Of a stretch of 64,000 nt of DNA, positions 28,932 through 37,740 are shown piece by piece. The position numbers and the translations under genes were made by a program. Numbering within the stretch: the first letter of the stretch is position 1; each line of letters begins with the position of its first letter. The notes beneath the pieces are model-generated. The model searched no databases, was not told the origin of the DNA, and saw only the letters and a list, made by a program, of their open reading frames with translations. The DNA is from Chryseobacterium sp. HSC-36S06 (lineage in GTDB: Bacteria > Bacteroidota > Bacteroidia > Flavobacteriales > Weeksellaceae): contig NZ_JALJZX010000001.1 in the NCBI RefSeq assembly GCF_024171485.1, positions 744,001 through 808,000 of the forward strand. Direction: 5' to 3'.

Positions 28932-29135
28932 ATGAGCTTAGTTGAATTTATAAAAGGTTCGTATACCGAATTTAAAGATAAAGTAGAGTGGCCGAAGTGG
29001 CCAGATCTGCAATCCTCAACAATCGTGGTTACTATCGCAACTGTGATACTCGCGCTTTTTGTTTTTGGGGTAGATTCATTATTCAGTAAATCTATTGCGA
29101 ATGTAATCTCTATTTTCATCAACCTGTTCAATTAA
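28932..29135 (+). CDS. secE: Preprotein translocase subunit SecE
   Basis: 67 residues with one transmembrane helix; stabilises SecY in the inner-membrane translocon. The conserved cytoplasmic helix ends with KVEWPKWPDLQSST, the diagnostic SecE W-P motif, followed by one helix at about residues 33-55. It starts 13 nt after tRNA-Trp and stops 14 nt before nusG, so they share a transcript. Confidence 0.95.
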   Translation: MSLVEFIKGSYTEFKDKVEWPKWPDLQSSTIVVTIATVILALFVFGVDSLFSKSIANVISIFINLFN

Positions 29136-29149
29136 AATTATTTTCCAAA

Positions 29150-29692
29150 ATGAGTGACTTGAAGTGGTATGTTCTGAAATCCATCAGTGGACAGGAAAAT
29201 AAGGTGAAAACCTATATTGAGAACGAAATGAAGCATCTTGGTTTCGAATCTTTCGTAACACAGGTAGTCATTCCTATGGAAAAAGTTATTACCATGAGAA
29301 ATGGTAAAAAAGTTCCGAAAGAAAAACCTTATTACCCAGGTTATTTAATGGTTGAAGCCAATCTGGTAGGTGAAATTCCGCATATCATTAAGAATATTCC
29401 CGGCGTAATTTCATTCCTGAGTTTAACCAAAGGAGGCGATCCGGTACCAATGAGAAAATCTGAGGTTAACAGAATGCTCGGCAGAATGGATGAACTTTCT
29501 GAATTTGCAGTCGAAGCCAGTATTCCTTTCGTAGTTGGAGAAAATATAAAAGTAATCGACGGACCTTTCAACGGATTCAACGGAACTATAGAGAAGATTT
29601 TCGAAGACAAAAAGAAAATTGAAGTTTCCGTAATGATTTTCGGTAGAAAAACACCAATGGAACTCAACTACATGCAGGTTGAAAAAGTATAA
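29150..29692 (+). CDS. nusG: Transcription antitermination factor NusG
   Basis: 180 residues; binds RNA polymerase and links transcription to Rho and the ribosome. The NGN domain begins LKWYVLKSISGQE and contains YYPGYLMVEA. The C-terminal KOW domain has IKVIDGPFNGFNGTIEKI. Unlike many bacteria, a terminator and a non-ribosomal gene follow it instead of rplK. Confidence 0.96.
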   Translation: MSDLKWYVLKSISGQENKVKTYIENEMKHLGFESFVTQVVIPMEKVITMRNGKKVPKEKPYYPGYLMVEANLVGEIPHIIKNIPGVISFLSLTKGGDPVPMRKSEVNRMLGRMDELSEFAVEASIPFVVGENIKVIDGPFNGFNGTIEKIFEDKKKIEVSVMIFGRKTPMELNYMQVEKV

Positions 29693-29713
29693 AAACATTA
29701 TTTTATTATAACT

Positions 29714-29740
29714 AAACCGCTCCTTCAAGAGCGGTTTTTT
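29714..29740 (+). terminator. Terminator after nusG
   Basis: 9-bp stem AAACCGCTC / GAGCGGTTT, CTTCAA loop, six T. It separates secE-nusG from the next gene. Confidence 0.9.
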
Positions 29741-29775
29741 ACATTTTAAATCACAATTTCGAAAATTTCACTTTT

Positions 29776-30957
29776 ATGAAGAAAATTTTTATCCTTTTGG
29801 CAGCCATATTATTTCCACTTCCTGCACTGGCGCAAATGTTTTTTGAAAATGCTTACATTATTGATTCCCGTGGAAGCAGAAAGGAAGTACTCATTAAGAA
29901 CGAAGGCTGGGTAGAAAATCCTTCTACTGTCGTTATCAAAGACGGTGTCACTGCCAAAGAATCCTCCCTGGGTCTTAATGATATTGAAGAGTTTGGCTTT
30001 GTAAACGGAACCACCTTCCGGAAATTTACTGTGCCGATAGGTCATTACGAAGATGATTTGAGTAAAATAGATTCCAATCCAGATCTAATTCCGCAAATTC
30101 AAACAGTATTTTTAAGAGTACTAGCCACAGGCGCGGTTAGTCTGTATTCCCATCATCGTGGAACCACCAAGTTTTTTATTGGTAAAAACCAGGAAATTCC
30201 GTCTCAGCTATTATACAAAAGATTCTATAATAACAATTACGATCTGCAGAAAAACAAAACTTACCAGAGTCAATTAGGTCAAGTGATTGCCTGCCCAAAC
30301 ACTAACGTCTACAATGTAGATTATAAATCTGAGGCTCTTACAAAATTGGTGAAAACTTATAACAACGGCTGTGTTTCACCTGCTCCAAGCTCGAAAAATA
30401 AACCGAAGGTCGTGGTGCACGTTCTCGCGGAAGGCCACATGATTTCAACCACAGCCGACGCCAGTGAGTATTTCCTAGACAATATCGAAATGAAGCCAAA
30501 GCAAGTTGCAAAAATTGGTTTAGAACTTGAATATGTGCTGCCAATGCTCGGGAATTCGTTTTCTGTATTTGCCGCACCAAAATATTACCGGTACAAAAAT
30601 GATTTTGTTCGAGAATATGCCGTTTATCCGCACACACAAACCGTGTCAGTAGATGCCTCAATTCTTGAAATTCCACTGGGTTTTCGCTATTACAAACACT
30701 TCACTGAAAGCAATGCACTATTCTTATCCTTCGCTTATGTACTTAAGAATTCGCTGAACTCTACTCTTCGGGTTAATACACGGGAATACGAACTTGCTGC
30801 GGGCGGTGTCGGAAGTTATCACGTTGGAGTTGGGTACAAATACAGAAAATTTATGGCAGAAATGCAGTACGAAAGATCTGGTTTTCAGACTACCGAAAGA
30901 ATTAAAAATATTCGTGGCAATGGTTTCGGAATTTCCCTTAAATATAAACTGCTCTAA
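29776..30957 (+). CDS. Exported protein of unknown function, probably an outer-membrane beta-barrel
   Basis: 393 residues with a clear signal peptide (FPLPALAQ, cleavage near residue 20). The C-terminal half has alternating hydrophobic strands and glycine turns (FRYYKHFTES, GVGSYHVGVGYKYRKF, GNGFGISLKYKLL), which suggests a porin-like barrel. The N-terminal half has no motif I recognise. Its position between nusG and rplK is unusual: terminators lie on both sides, and the second one contains the stop codon of this gene. No good TAnnTTTG element is visible before it. Function unknown; export and barrel fold are inferences from sequence pattern. Confidence 0.8.
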   Translation: MKKIFILLAAILFPLPALAQMFFENAYIIDSRGSRKEVLIKNEGWVENPSTVVIKDGVTAKESSLGLNDIEEFGFVNGTTFRKFTVPIGHYEDDLSKIDSNPDLIPQIQTVFLRVLATGAVSLYSHHRGTTKFFIGKNQEIPSQLLYKRFYNNNYDLQKNKTYQSQLGQVIACPNTNVYNVDYKSEALTKLVKTYNNGCVSPAPSSKNKPKVVVHVLAEGHMISTTADASEYFLDNIEMKPKQVAKIGLELEYVLPMLGNSFSVFAAPKYYRYKNDFVREYAVYPHTQTVSVDASILEIPLGFRYYKHFTESNALFLSFAYVLKNSLNSTLRVNTREYELAAGGVGSYHVGVGYKYRKFMAEMQYERSGFQTTERIKNIRGNGFGISLKYKLL

Positions 30958-30967
30958 AGCAGTTTTT
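30946..30967 (+). terminator. Hairpin overlapping the stop codon
   Basis: 8-bp stem AAACTGCT / AGCAGTTT, with the TAA stop in its CTAA loop, then a short T run. Confidence 0.6.
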
Positions 30968-31020
30968 AGCATTCTGAAATTTATTGCTTCAGAAAATTCT
31001 TTCTAAATCAATGTCTTACA

Positions 31021-31051
31021 CTTGCAGAATCAAAATAAATTCTTAATTTTG
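31021..31051 (+). promoter_or_regulatory. Promoter of rplKAJL
   Basis: CTTG (31021-31024), 19-nt spacer, TAATTTTG (31044-31051). It gives a leader of about 90 nt before rplK. Confidence 0.7.
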
Positions 31052-31146
31052 CAATCCGAAATGTAAAGTTGTATGGTGAGACTACAGCTTTGCAGATTTA
31101 TAAATGCTTCCACATTCATAAATTTCTTAATTTTTAAAAAACAAAA

Positions 31147-31590
31147 ATGGCTAAAAAAGTCTTTAAAATGGTTAAGCTTCAGGTGAAGGGTGGCGCTGCT
31201 AACCCGTCTCCACCAGTAGGTCCAGCTTTGGGTTCTGCAGGTGTGAACATCATGGAGTTTTGTAAACAATTTAACGGAAGAACGCAAGATAAGCCGGGGC
31301 AAGTTTTACCTGTAGTAATTACAGTATACGAAGACAAATCCTTCGAATTCGTAATTAAAACTCCACCCGTGGCAATCCAGTTGATGGAAGCTTCTAAAGT
31401 GAAGAAAGGTTCAGGTGAGCCTAACAGAGCTAAAGTAGGAAGTGTATCTTGGGATCAGGTTAAAAAAATCGCGGAAGATAAAATGACAGACCTTAACTGT
31501 TTTACAGTTGATTCTGCATTAACAATGATCGCGGGAACTGCAAGATCTATGGGATTGAGAGTAACAGGAACTAAACCAACTAACGCTTAA
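31147..31590 (+). CDS. rplK: Large ribosomal subunit protein uL11
   Basis: 147 residues; part of the GTPase-associated centre on 23S rRNA. The N-terminal proline-rich segment [20 protein letters not shown] and the C-terminal rRNA-binding region ending [15 protein letters not shown] are intact. First gene of rplKAJL; 11 nt to rplA. Confidence 0.98.
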   Translation: MAKKVFKMVKLQVKGGAANPSPPVGPALGSAGVNIMEFCKQFNGRTQDKPGQVLPVVITVYEDKSFEFVIKTPPVAIQLMEASKVKKGSGEPNRAKVGSVSWDQVKKIAEDKMTDLNCFTVDSALTMIAGTARSMGLRVTGTKPTNA

Positions 31591-31601
31591 TACTAATAGA
31601 A

Positions 31602-32294
31602 ATGGCAAAATTAACTAAAAAGCAAAAAGAAGCTTTAAGCAAAATAGAAAAAAACAAAATTTACAGCCTTGACGAAGCTTCTGCTTTGGTAAAAGAGGTA
31701 AACTTTGCAAAATTTGACGCTTCTGTAGATATCGCAGTTAGATTGGGTGTAGATCCAAGAAAAGCGAACCAAATGGTAAGAGGTGTAGTATCTCTTCCAC
31801 ACGGTACCGGTAAAGATGTAAAAGTTTTGGCGCTTGTAACTCCAGACAAGGAGGCAGAAGCTAAAGAAGCTGGTGCAGATTACGTAGGTCTTGACGAATA
31901 CTTACAGAAAATTAAAGATGGTTGGACAGATGTTGACGTTATCGTTACCATGCCGGCTGTAATGGGTAAATTAGGTCCATTGGGTAGAGTTTTAGGTCCA
32001 AGAGGATTAATGCCAAACCCAAAATCAGGAACTGTAACCATGGAAATTGGTAAAGCAGTAGCTGAAGTGAAAGCTGGTAAAATCGATTTCAAAGTTGATA
32101 AATACGGTATTATTCACGCAGGTATTGGTAAAGTATCTTTTGATGCTGCTAAAATTAAAGAAAACGCTCAGGAATTAGTGCAGACTTTAATTAAATTGAA
32201 GCCAACTGCTGCTAAAGGTACTTATGTGAAAAGCATCTACATGTCTTCTACAATGAGTCCGGGTATTGCAATTGATACTAAATCTGTAAACTAA
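31602..32294 (+). CDS. rplA: Large ribosomal subunit protein uL1
   Basis: 230 residues; L1 stalk protein and, in many bacteria, translational repressor of its own operon. The signature [15 protein letters not shown] and the following sequence are intact. It is cotranscribed with rplK and rplJ at 11-13 nt spacing. Confidence 0.98.
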   Translation: MAKLTKKQKEALSKIEKNKIYSLDEASALVKEVNFAKFDASVDIAVRLGVDPRKANQMVRGVVSLPHGTGKDVKVLALVTPDKEAEAKEAGADYVGLDEYLQKIKDGWTDVDVIVTMPAVMGKLGPLGRVLGPRGLMPNPKSGTVTMEIGKAVAEVKAGKIDFKVDKYGIIHAGIGKVSFDAAKIKENAQELVQTLIKLKPTAAKGTYVKSIYMSSTMSPGIAIDTKSVN

Positions 32295-32307
32295 AATCTG
32301 TAAGACA

Positions 32308-32922
32308 ATGACAAAAGAAGATAAAGTATTAGTAATACAAGAATTAAAAGATCTGTTACAGGACGCGAAAGTGGTTTATGTAGCAAGTCTTGAAGGAATG
32401 AATGCTGCTGCGACTTCAGATTTCAGAAGACAGGCATTTAAACAAAATATCAGCCTTAAAGTTGTTAAGAATACACTTTTGCAAAAAGCAATGGAGCAAA
32501 TCGAAGGAGTAGATTACTCTGAGATGTTCCAGACTTTCAAAGGAAATTCTGCACTGATGATCTCTGATACAGCAAACGCTCCGGCAAAGCTGATCCAGAG
32601 TTTCAGAAAAAAAGCTGAAATCCCTGCATTAAAATCTGCTTTCGTGCAGGAAACTTTCTACGTAGGTGATGAGAATTTAGGAGCGCTTGTAAACATCAAG
32701 TCCAGAGAAGAAATGATCGGAGAAATCATCGGATTACTTCAGTCACCAATCCAGAGAGTTGTTTCTGCACTTCAAAACAAGGCCGAATCTACAGACGCGC
32801 CAGCTGGAGAAGCTGCACCGGCTGCTGAAGAAGCGAAAACAGAGGAAACTCCAGCTGCAGAAGCTGCTCCAGAAACACCTGAAGCAAGCGCTGAAGCTAC
32901 AGACGCACCTAGTGCAGAGTAA
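32308..32922 (+). CDS. rplJ: Large ribosomal subunit protein uL10 with a long acidic Ala-rich tail
   Basis: Base of the ribosomal L7/L12 stalk. The conserved part (residues 1 to about 160) is a normal L10, with [13 protein letters not shown] and the C-terminal L12-binding helix ending [12 protein letters not shown]. About 45 further residues consist almost only of Ala, Glu, Pro, Thr and Ser, making 204 residues where about 165-175 is usual. There is no frameshift; the tail is open and in frame. It probably is disordered. Only 13 nt separate rplA from rplJ, so no classic L10 leader fits before this gene. Confidence 0.96.
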   Translation: MTKEDKVLVIQELKDLLQDAKVVYVASLEGMNAAATSDFRRQAFKQNISLKVVKNTLLQKAMEQIEGVDYSEMFQTFKGNSALMISDTANAPAKLIQSFRKKAEIPALKSAFVQETFYVGDENLGALVNIKSREEMIGEIIGLLQSPIQRVVSALQNKAESTDAPAGEAAPAAEEAKTEETPAAEAAPETPEASAEATDAPSAE

Positions 32923-32975
32923 TTAGACTCAAAAAAAATCAAAATAAATCGTTCAACAAATTAAAACATTACAAA

Positions 32976-33344
32976 ATGTCAGATTTAAAAAATTTAGCTG
33001 AAACGCTAGTAAACTTAACCGTAAAAGACGTAAATGAATTAGCTGCTATCCTTAAGGATGAGTACGGAATCGAGCCAGCTGCTGCTGCTGTAGTTATGGC
33101 TGCAGGTGGTGGTGCTGAAGCTGCTGAAGAAAAAACAGAATTCGATGTAATTCTTAAAGCTGCTGGTGCTTCTAAATTAGCTGTTGTTAAATTAGTAAAA
33201 GATTTAACAGGTGCAGGTCTTAAAGAAGCTAAAGATATGGTAGACAGCGCTCCTGCTCCAATCAAGCAAGGTATTTCTAAAGACGAAGCTGAAGCTTTGA
33301 AAAAACAATTAGAAGAAGCTGGTGCTGAAGTAGAATTGAAATAA
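32976..33344 (+). CDS. rplL: Large ribosomal subunit protein bL12
   Basis: 122 residues; mobile stalk protein that recruits translational GTPases. N-terminal dimerisation helix, Ala/Gly hinge ([15 protein letters not shown]) and the globular domain with [19 protein letters not shown] and [10 protein letters not shown] are intact. It ends the rplKAJL unit; a strong terminator follows. Confidence 0.98.
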   Translation: MSDLKNLAETLVNLTVKDVNELAAILKDEYGIEPAAAAVVMAAGGGAEAAEEKTEFDVILKAAGASKLAVVKLVKDLTGAGLKEAKDMVDSAPAPIKQGISKDEAEALKKQLEEAGAEVELK

Positions 33345-33365
33345 TTCTTTTACACCCAAATATTG

Positions 33366-33392
33366 AAACCTCACTTTTAGTGAGGTTTTTTT
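33366..33392 (+). terminator. Strong terminator between rplL and rpoB
   Basis: 10-bp perfect stem AAACCTCACT / AGTGAGGTTT, 3-nt loop, T run. It separates the ribosomal protein genes from rpoBC. Confidence 0.92.
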
Positions 33393-33477
33393 ATTTCGTA
33401 AATTTTTAAACTATATAGATCTTCAATGAGTTTTAACAAAACTTTATAACACATCGAACTTTTCGTGTCACTGTAAA

Positions 33478-33509
33478 TTTGTGTAAGTTCTTTATTTTGA
33501 GTACATTTG
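33478..33509 (+). promoter_or_regulatory. Promoter of rpoBC
   Basis: TTTG (33478-33481), 20-nt spacer, TACATTTG (33502-33509): full consensus. The start of transcription is expected near 33515-33517, about 300 nt before rpoB. Confidence 0.8.
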
Positions 33510-33519
33510 CACTCCTTTT

Positions 33520-33727
33520 GGCGCTAACCATTGTTTGTAAATCACTAAAATATTGAAAATCAACTCTTTCTGTTTTCTGAAAGAGAATTTCTTGTTTTTA
33601 CAGATTTCCTTCATCTTAGCACCCGAAAGTCCAAAAAGTATTTTGCACTACTCCGTGAAAAGATATACCGGCGTTGCAGTTAGAATAAGCCCCGTTTTTA
33701 TAAGAGCCAAGTCTATTTGTTAGCGCC
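33520..33727 (+). ncRNA. Putative structured 5' leader of rpoBC
   Basis: GGCGCTAAC (33520-33528), right at the predicted transcript 5' end, is exactly complementary to GTTAGCGCC (33719-33727). The helix would close a domain of about 208 nt. Inside it, CTCTTTC / GAAAGAG (33564-33585) forms a hairpin. AGAATAAG (33682-33689) is complementary to CTTATTCT (33743-33750), a pairing that overlaps the closing helix and could compete with it. No ORF fills this region and it does not match tmRNA, RNase P or SRP RNA as I know them. It may be an attenuator or protein-binding leader. The fold is a reading by eye. Confidence 0.45.
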
Positions 33728-33815
33728 TATCTTCTTGATTCTCTTATTCTTTAAAGGCTTTATCTGATATTTTTTAAACAAAATATTTTTTAACCCCTCA
33801 TTCTTTAAAATTTTT

Positions 33816-36800
33816 ATGAGTAAATCTAAAGCAGTCGCTAAAACTCAGGGAAACGAAAGAATCAATTTCTCCGCAGCAAAAGGAAAAATTGAAACTCCTG
33901 ACTTTTTGGACATTCAGATCCAATCTTTCAAAGATTTTTTCCAGTTGGATACCCTTCCGGAACAGAGAGTAAACGAAGCTCTTTACAAAACCTTTGAAGA
34001 AAATTTCCCAATTACCGATTCCCGAAACCAGTTTGTACTGGAGTTTTTGGATTATCTGGTTGATTCGCCGCGTTACTCGATCGACGAGTGTGTGGAAAGA
34101 GGACTGACCTATTCAGTTCCTTTGAAAGCCCGACTAAAATTGTATTGTACTGATCCTGAACATGAAGATTTTCAGACCGTTGTACAAGATGTTTATTTAG
34201 GTCCGGTTCCTTATATGACGCCTTCTGGTTCATTTATCATTAATGGTGCTGAACGTGTTATCGTAACTCAGTTACACAGATCTCCGGGGGTGTTTTTTGG
34301 TCAAACATACCACGCCAACGGAACTAAATTGTATTATTCCCGTATTATCCCTTTCAAAGGATCTTGGATGGAATTTACAACCGACATCAATAACGTAATG
34401 TACGCTTACATCGACCGTAAGAAAAAATTACCTTTAACAACTTTGTTAAGAGCAATCGGGTTCGAATCCGATAAAGATATCCTTCAGATTTTTGATCTTG
34501 CCGAAGAAGTGAAAGTTTCTAAAGCAGCTTTGAAAAAAGTAGAAGGAAGAACATTGGCAGCGAGAGTTTTGAACACATGGTTCGAAGATTTCGTTGATGA
34601 AGACACTGGTGAAGTAGTTTCTATCGAAAGAAACGAAATCATCTTAGACAGAGAAACGATTCTTGAAAAAGAACATTTAGATCTAATTCTTGATGCCGGC
34701 GTGAAATCGATTTTGATTCACAAAGAAAATTCCAACGAATTCTCTATCATCCAGAATACTTTACAGAAAGATCCAACCAACTCCGAAAAAGAAGCGGTTG
34801 AATATATCTACCGTCAGTTACGTAACGCAGATCCGCCAGATGAGGAAACTGCAAGAGGAATTATCGAAAAATTATTCTTCTCCGAGCAGCGTTATTCATT
34901 AGGAGAAGTCGGACGTTACAGACTGAACAAGAAATTAGGATTAAATATTCCTGAAAAAACTGAAGTTTTAACTAAAGAAGACATCATTTCGATCGTAAGA
35001 CATTTGATCGAGTTGGTAAACTCTAAAGCGGAGGTTGATGATATTGATCACTTATCAAACAGAAGAATTAAAACTGTAGGTGAGCAGTTATCAGGACAGT
35101 TCGGTGTAGGTCTTTCAAGAATTGCAAGAACAATCAGAGAAAGAATGAACGTTAGAGATAACGAAATCTTTACTCCGATCGATCTTGTTAACGCAAAAAC
35201 TTTAACATCAGTTATTAACTCATTCTTTGGTACCAACCAGCTTTCTCAGTTCATGGACCAAACCAACCCACTATCAGAAATCACGCACAAACGTCGTCTT
35301 TCTGCCCTGGGACCTGGTGGTTTATCAAGAGAAAGAGCAGGTTTCGAGGTTCGTGACGTTCACCATACCCACTACGGTAGAATTTGTCCGATCGAAACTC
35401 CTGAAGGACCAAACATTGGTTTGATTTCCTCTTTGGGAATCTATGCGAAAATCAACAACCTAGGTTTCATTGAAACGCCATACAGAAAAGTAAATAACGG
35501 AAAAGTTGACCTTAAAACTCCTGCAGTTTTCTTGAATGCAGAAGACGAGGAAGATAAAGTTATTGCTCAGGCGAACGTTGAAATGAACGAAGACGGAACA
35601 ATCTCTACAGACCGTGTAATTGCGCGTCTTGACGGTGATTATCCGGTAGTGGAGCCACAGCAGGTTGATTTGATCGATGTTGCACCAAACCAGATTTCCG
35701 GTATTTCCGCTTCATTAATTCCGTTCCTGGAGCATGATGATGCGAACCGTGCGCTGATGGGATCTAACATGATGCGTCAGGCAGTTCCGTTGTTGAAGCC
35801 ACAGGCTCCAATCGTAGGTACAGGTTTAGAGCAGCAGGTTGCTAAAGATTCTAGAATCTTGATCAATGCTGAAGGAAACGGTACTGTAGAATATGTAGAT
35901 GCTGACAAAATCACCATTAAATACGAAAGAAGCGAGGACGATGATTTAGTATCATTCGAATCTGCGACTAAAACTTATAAATTAACCAAGTTCAGAAAAA
36001 CCAACCAGAGTACAACCATCACTTTGAGACCAAACGTAAGAGTAGGCGACAAAGTTCAGAAAGGTCAGGTACTTTGCGACGGTTATGCAACTGAAAACGG
36101 AGAGCTGGCATTGGGTAGAAACCTTGTGGTAGCCTTCATGCCTTGGAAAGGGTATAACTTTGAGGATGCGATCGTAATTAACGAAAAAGTTGTTCGTGAA
36201 GATTGGTTTACTTCAATCCACGTTGATGAATATTCATTGGAAGTTCGTGATACCAAAATAGGTATGGAAGAATTGACAGCTGATATTCCTAACGTTTCTG
36301 AGGAAGCTACAAAAGATCTTGACGAAAACGGTATGATCCGTATCGGTGCCGATGTGAAACCTGGAGATATCATGATTGGTAAAATCACTCCAAAAGGTGA
36401 ATCTGATCCTACTCCGGAAGAAAAATTGCTGAGAGCGATCTTTGGTGACAAAGCCGGTGATGTAAAAGATGCTTCATTAAAGGCAGATTCTTCGTTAAGA
36501 GGTGTTGTAATCAACAAAAAACTCTTCTCAAGAAACATCAAAGACAAAAAGAAAAGAACTGAAGAGAAACTGAAACTTGAGGAAATCGAAAACACGTACA
36601 AAGCGAAATTCGATCAGCTAAGAAACACCCTTCTTGAAAAATTAGGAACCCTTGTTAACGGTAAAACTTCTCAGGGAGTAAATAATGATCTTGATGAAGA
36701 GATCATCGGAAAAGGCGTGAAGTTTACAACGAAATTACTTCAAAGTGTTGAAGATTACGTGAACGTAAGCGGAGCTGACTGGACTGTTGATGCCGATAAA

Positions 36801-37643
36801 AACGAACTGATCAAGCAGTTGATCCACAACTACAAAATCAAGTTCAACGACATTCAGGGTGTTAAAAACCGGGAGAAATTTGCAATCTCTATCGGTGATG
36901 AACTTCCTGCAGGAATCATCAAACTTGCTAAAGTTTATGTGGCTAAAAAACGTAAACTGAACGTAGGTGATAAAATGGCAGGTCGTCACGGTAACAAAGG
37001 TATCGTATCAAGAATCGTTCGCGAAGAAGATATGCCTTTCCTTGAGGACGGAACTCCTGTTGATATCGTGTTGAACCCGCTTGGGGTACCTTCTCGTATG
37101 AACATCGGGCAGATTTACGAAACAGTTCTTGGTTGGGCTGGTCAGAAATTAGGAATGACATTCGCAACGCCGATCTTCGATGGTGCGAATATCGACCAGA
37201 TTACTGAATACACCAAGCAGGCAGGCCTTCCGGAATTCGGTTCAACTTATCTGTTTGATGGGGGAACTGGTGAAAGATTCTCTCAGCCGGCAACAGTGGG
37301 TGTAATTTACATGCTGAAACTGGGTCACATGGTTGATGACAAAATGCACGCACGTTCTATCGGACCGTATTCATTGATTACGCAGCAGCCACTTGGTGGT
37401 AAAGCGCAGTTCGGTGGACAGCGTTTCGGTGAGATGGAGGTTTGGGCACTTGAAGCTTTCGGTGCATCCAATATCCTTAGAGAAATCCTTACCGTGAAGT
37501 CGGATGACGTTATTGGTAGAGCAAAAACTTATGAAGCGATTGCAAAAGGTGAAGCAATGCCAGAACCTGGTATTCCTGAATCTTTCAACGTATTACTTCA
37601 CGAGTTACAAGGTCTTGGCCTTGATGTAAGACTTGAAGAATAA
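33816..37643 (+). CDS. rpoB: RNA polymerase subunit beta
   Basis: 1275 residues; forms the catalytic core with beta prime and the rifampicin pocket. The rifampicin-region sequence [19 protein letters not shown] followed by [13 protein letters not shown] is wild-type-like. C-terminal motifs [27 protein letters not shown] and the last-residue helix LGLDVRLEE are present. It starts after the long structured leader. rpoC follows after 97 nt of AT-rich repeats. Confidence 0.98.
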   Translation: MSKSKAVAKTQGNERINFSAAKGKIETPDFLDIQIQSFKDFFQLDTLPEQRVNEALYKTFEENFPITDSRNQFVLEFLDYLVDSPRYSIDECVERGLTYSVPLKARLKLYCTDPEHEDFQTVVQDVYLGPVPYMTPSGSFIINGAERVIVTQLHRSPGVFFGQTYHANGTKLYYSRIIPFKGSWMEFTTDINNVMYAYIDRKKKLPLTTLLRAIGFESDKDILQIFDLAEEVKVSKAALKKVEGRTLAARVLNTWFEDFVDEDTGEVVSIERNEIILDRETILEKEHLDLILDAGVKSILIHKENSNEFSIIQNTLQKDPTNSEKEAVEYIYRQLRNADPPDEETARGIIEKLFFSEQRYSLGEVGRYRLNKKLGLNIPEKTEVLTKEDIISIVRHLIELVNSKAEVDDIDHLSNRRIKTVGEQLSGQFGVGLSRIARTIRERMNVRDNEIFTPIDLVNAKTLTSVINSFFGTNQLSQFMDQTNPLSEITHKRRLSALGPGGLSRERAGFEVRDVHHTHYGRICPIETPEGPNIGLISSLGIYAKINNLGFIETPYRKVNNGKVDLKTPAVFLNAEDEEDKVIAQANVEMNEDGTISTDRVIARLDGDYPVVEPQQVDLIDVAPNQISGISASLIPFLEHDDANRALMGSNMMRQAVPLLKPQAPIVGTGLEQQVAKDSRILINAEGNGTVEYVDADKITIKYERSEDDDLVSFESATKTYKLTKFRKTNQSTTITLRPNVRVGDKVQKGQVLCDGYATENGELALGRNLVVAFMPWKGYNFEDAIVINEKVVREDWFTSIHVDEYSLEVRDTKIGMEELTADIPNVSEEATKDLDENGMIRIGADVKPGDIMIGKITPKGESDPTPEEKLLRAIFGDKAGDVKDASLKADSSLRGVVINKKLFSRNIKDKKKRTEEKLKLEEIENTYKAKFDQLRNTLLEKLGTLVNGKTSQGVNNDLDEEIIGKGVKFTTKLLQSVEDYVNVSGADWTVDADKNELIKQLIHNYKIKFNDIQGVKNREKFAISIGDELPAGIIKLAKVYVAKKRKLNVGDKMAGRHGNKGIVSRIVREEDMPFLEDGTPVDIVLNPLGVPSRMNIGQIYETVLGWAGQKLGMTFATPIFDGANIDQITEYTKQAGLPEFGSTYLFDGGTGERFSQPATVGVIYMLKLGHMVDDKMHARSIGPYSLITQQPLGGKAQFGGQRFGEMEVWALEAFGASNILREILTVKSDDVIGRAKTYEAIAKGEAMPEPGIPESFNVLLHELQGLGLDVRLEE

Positions 37644-37703
37644 TTTTAAATTTTAAGTTATGAATTTTAAACTGTGTCCAACATCGGAGCATTTTAAAAA
37701 TTA

Positions 37704-37740
37704 ATCTAAAATCTAAAATTTCAAATCTAAAATTTCAAAA
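37704..37740 (+). repeat. 14-bp tandem repeat in the rpoB-rpoC spacer
   Basis: ATCTAAAATTTCAA occurs twice in direct tandem (37711-37724, 37725-37738), preceded by a partial copy at 37704. It ends directly at the rpoC start codon. Confidence 0.8.

Noticed and set aside
33520-33727. rpoBC leader as 6S RNA, tmRNA or RNase P RNA
   Set aside because: Size is possible for 6S RNA, but no terminator follows and transcription seems to continue into rpoB. No tRNA-like end for tmRNA and no RNase P core motifs were seen.
36083-36601. 172-codon open frame antisense to rpoB
   Set aside because: Shadow of the highly conserved rpoB frame; Ser/Ile-rich composition of an antisense reading. The same applies to other long antisense frames in rpoC, rplL, aroC and tuf.
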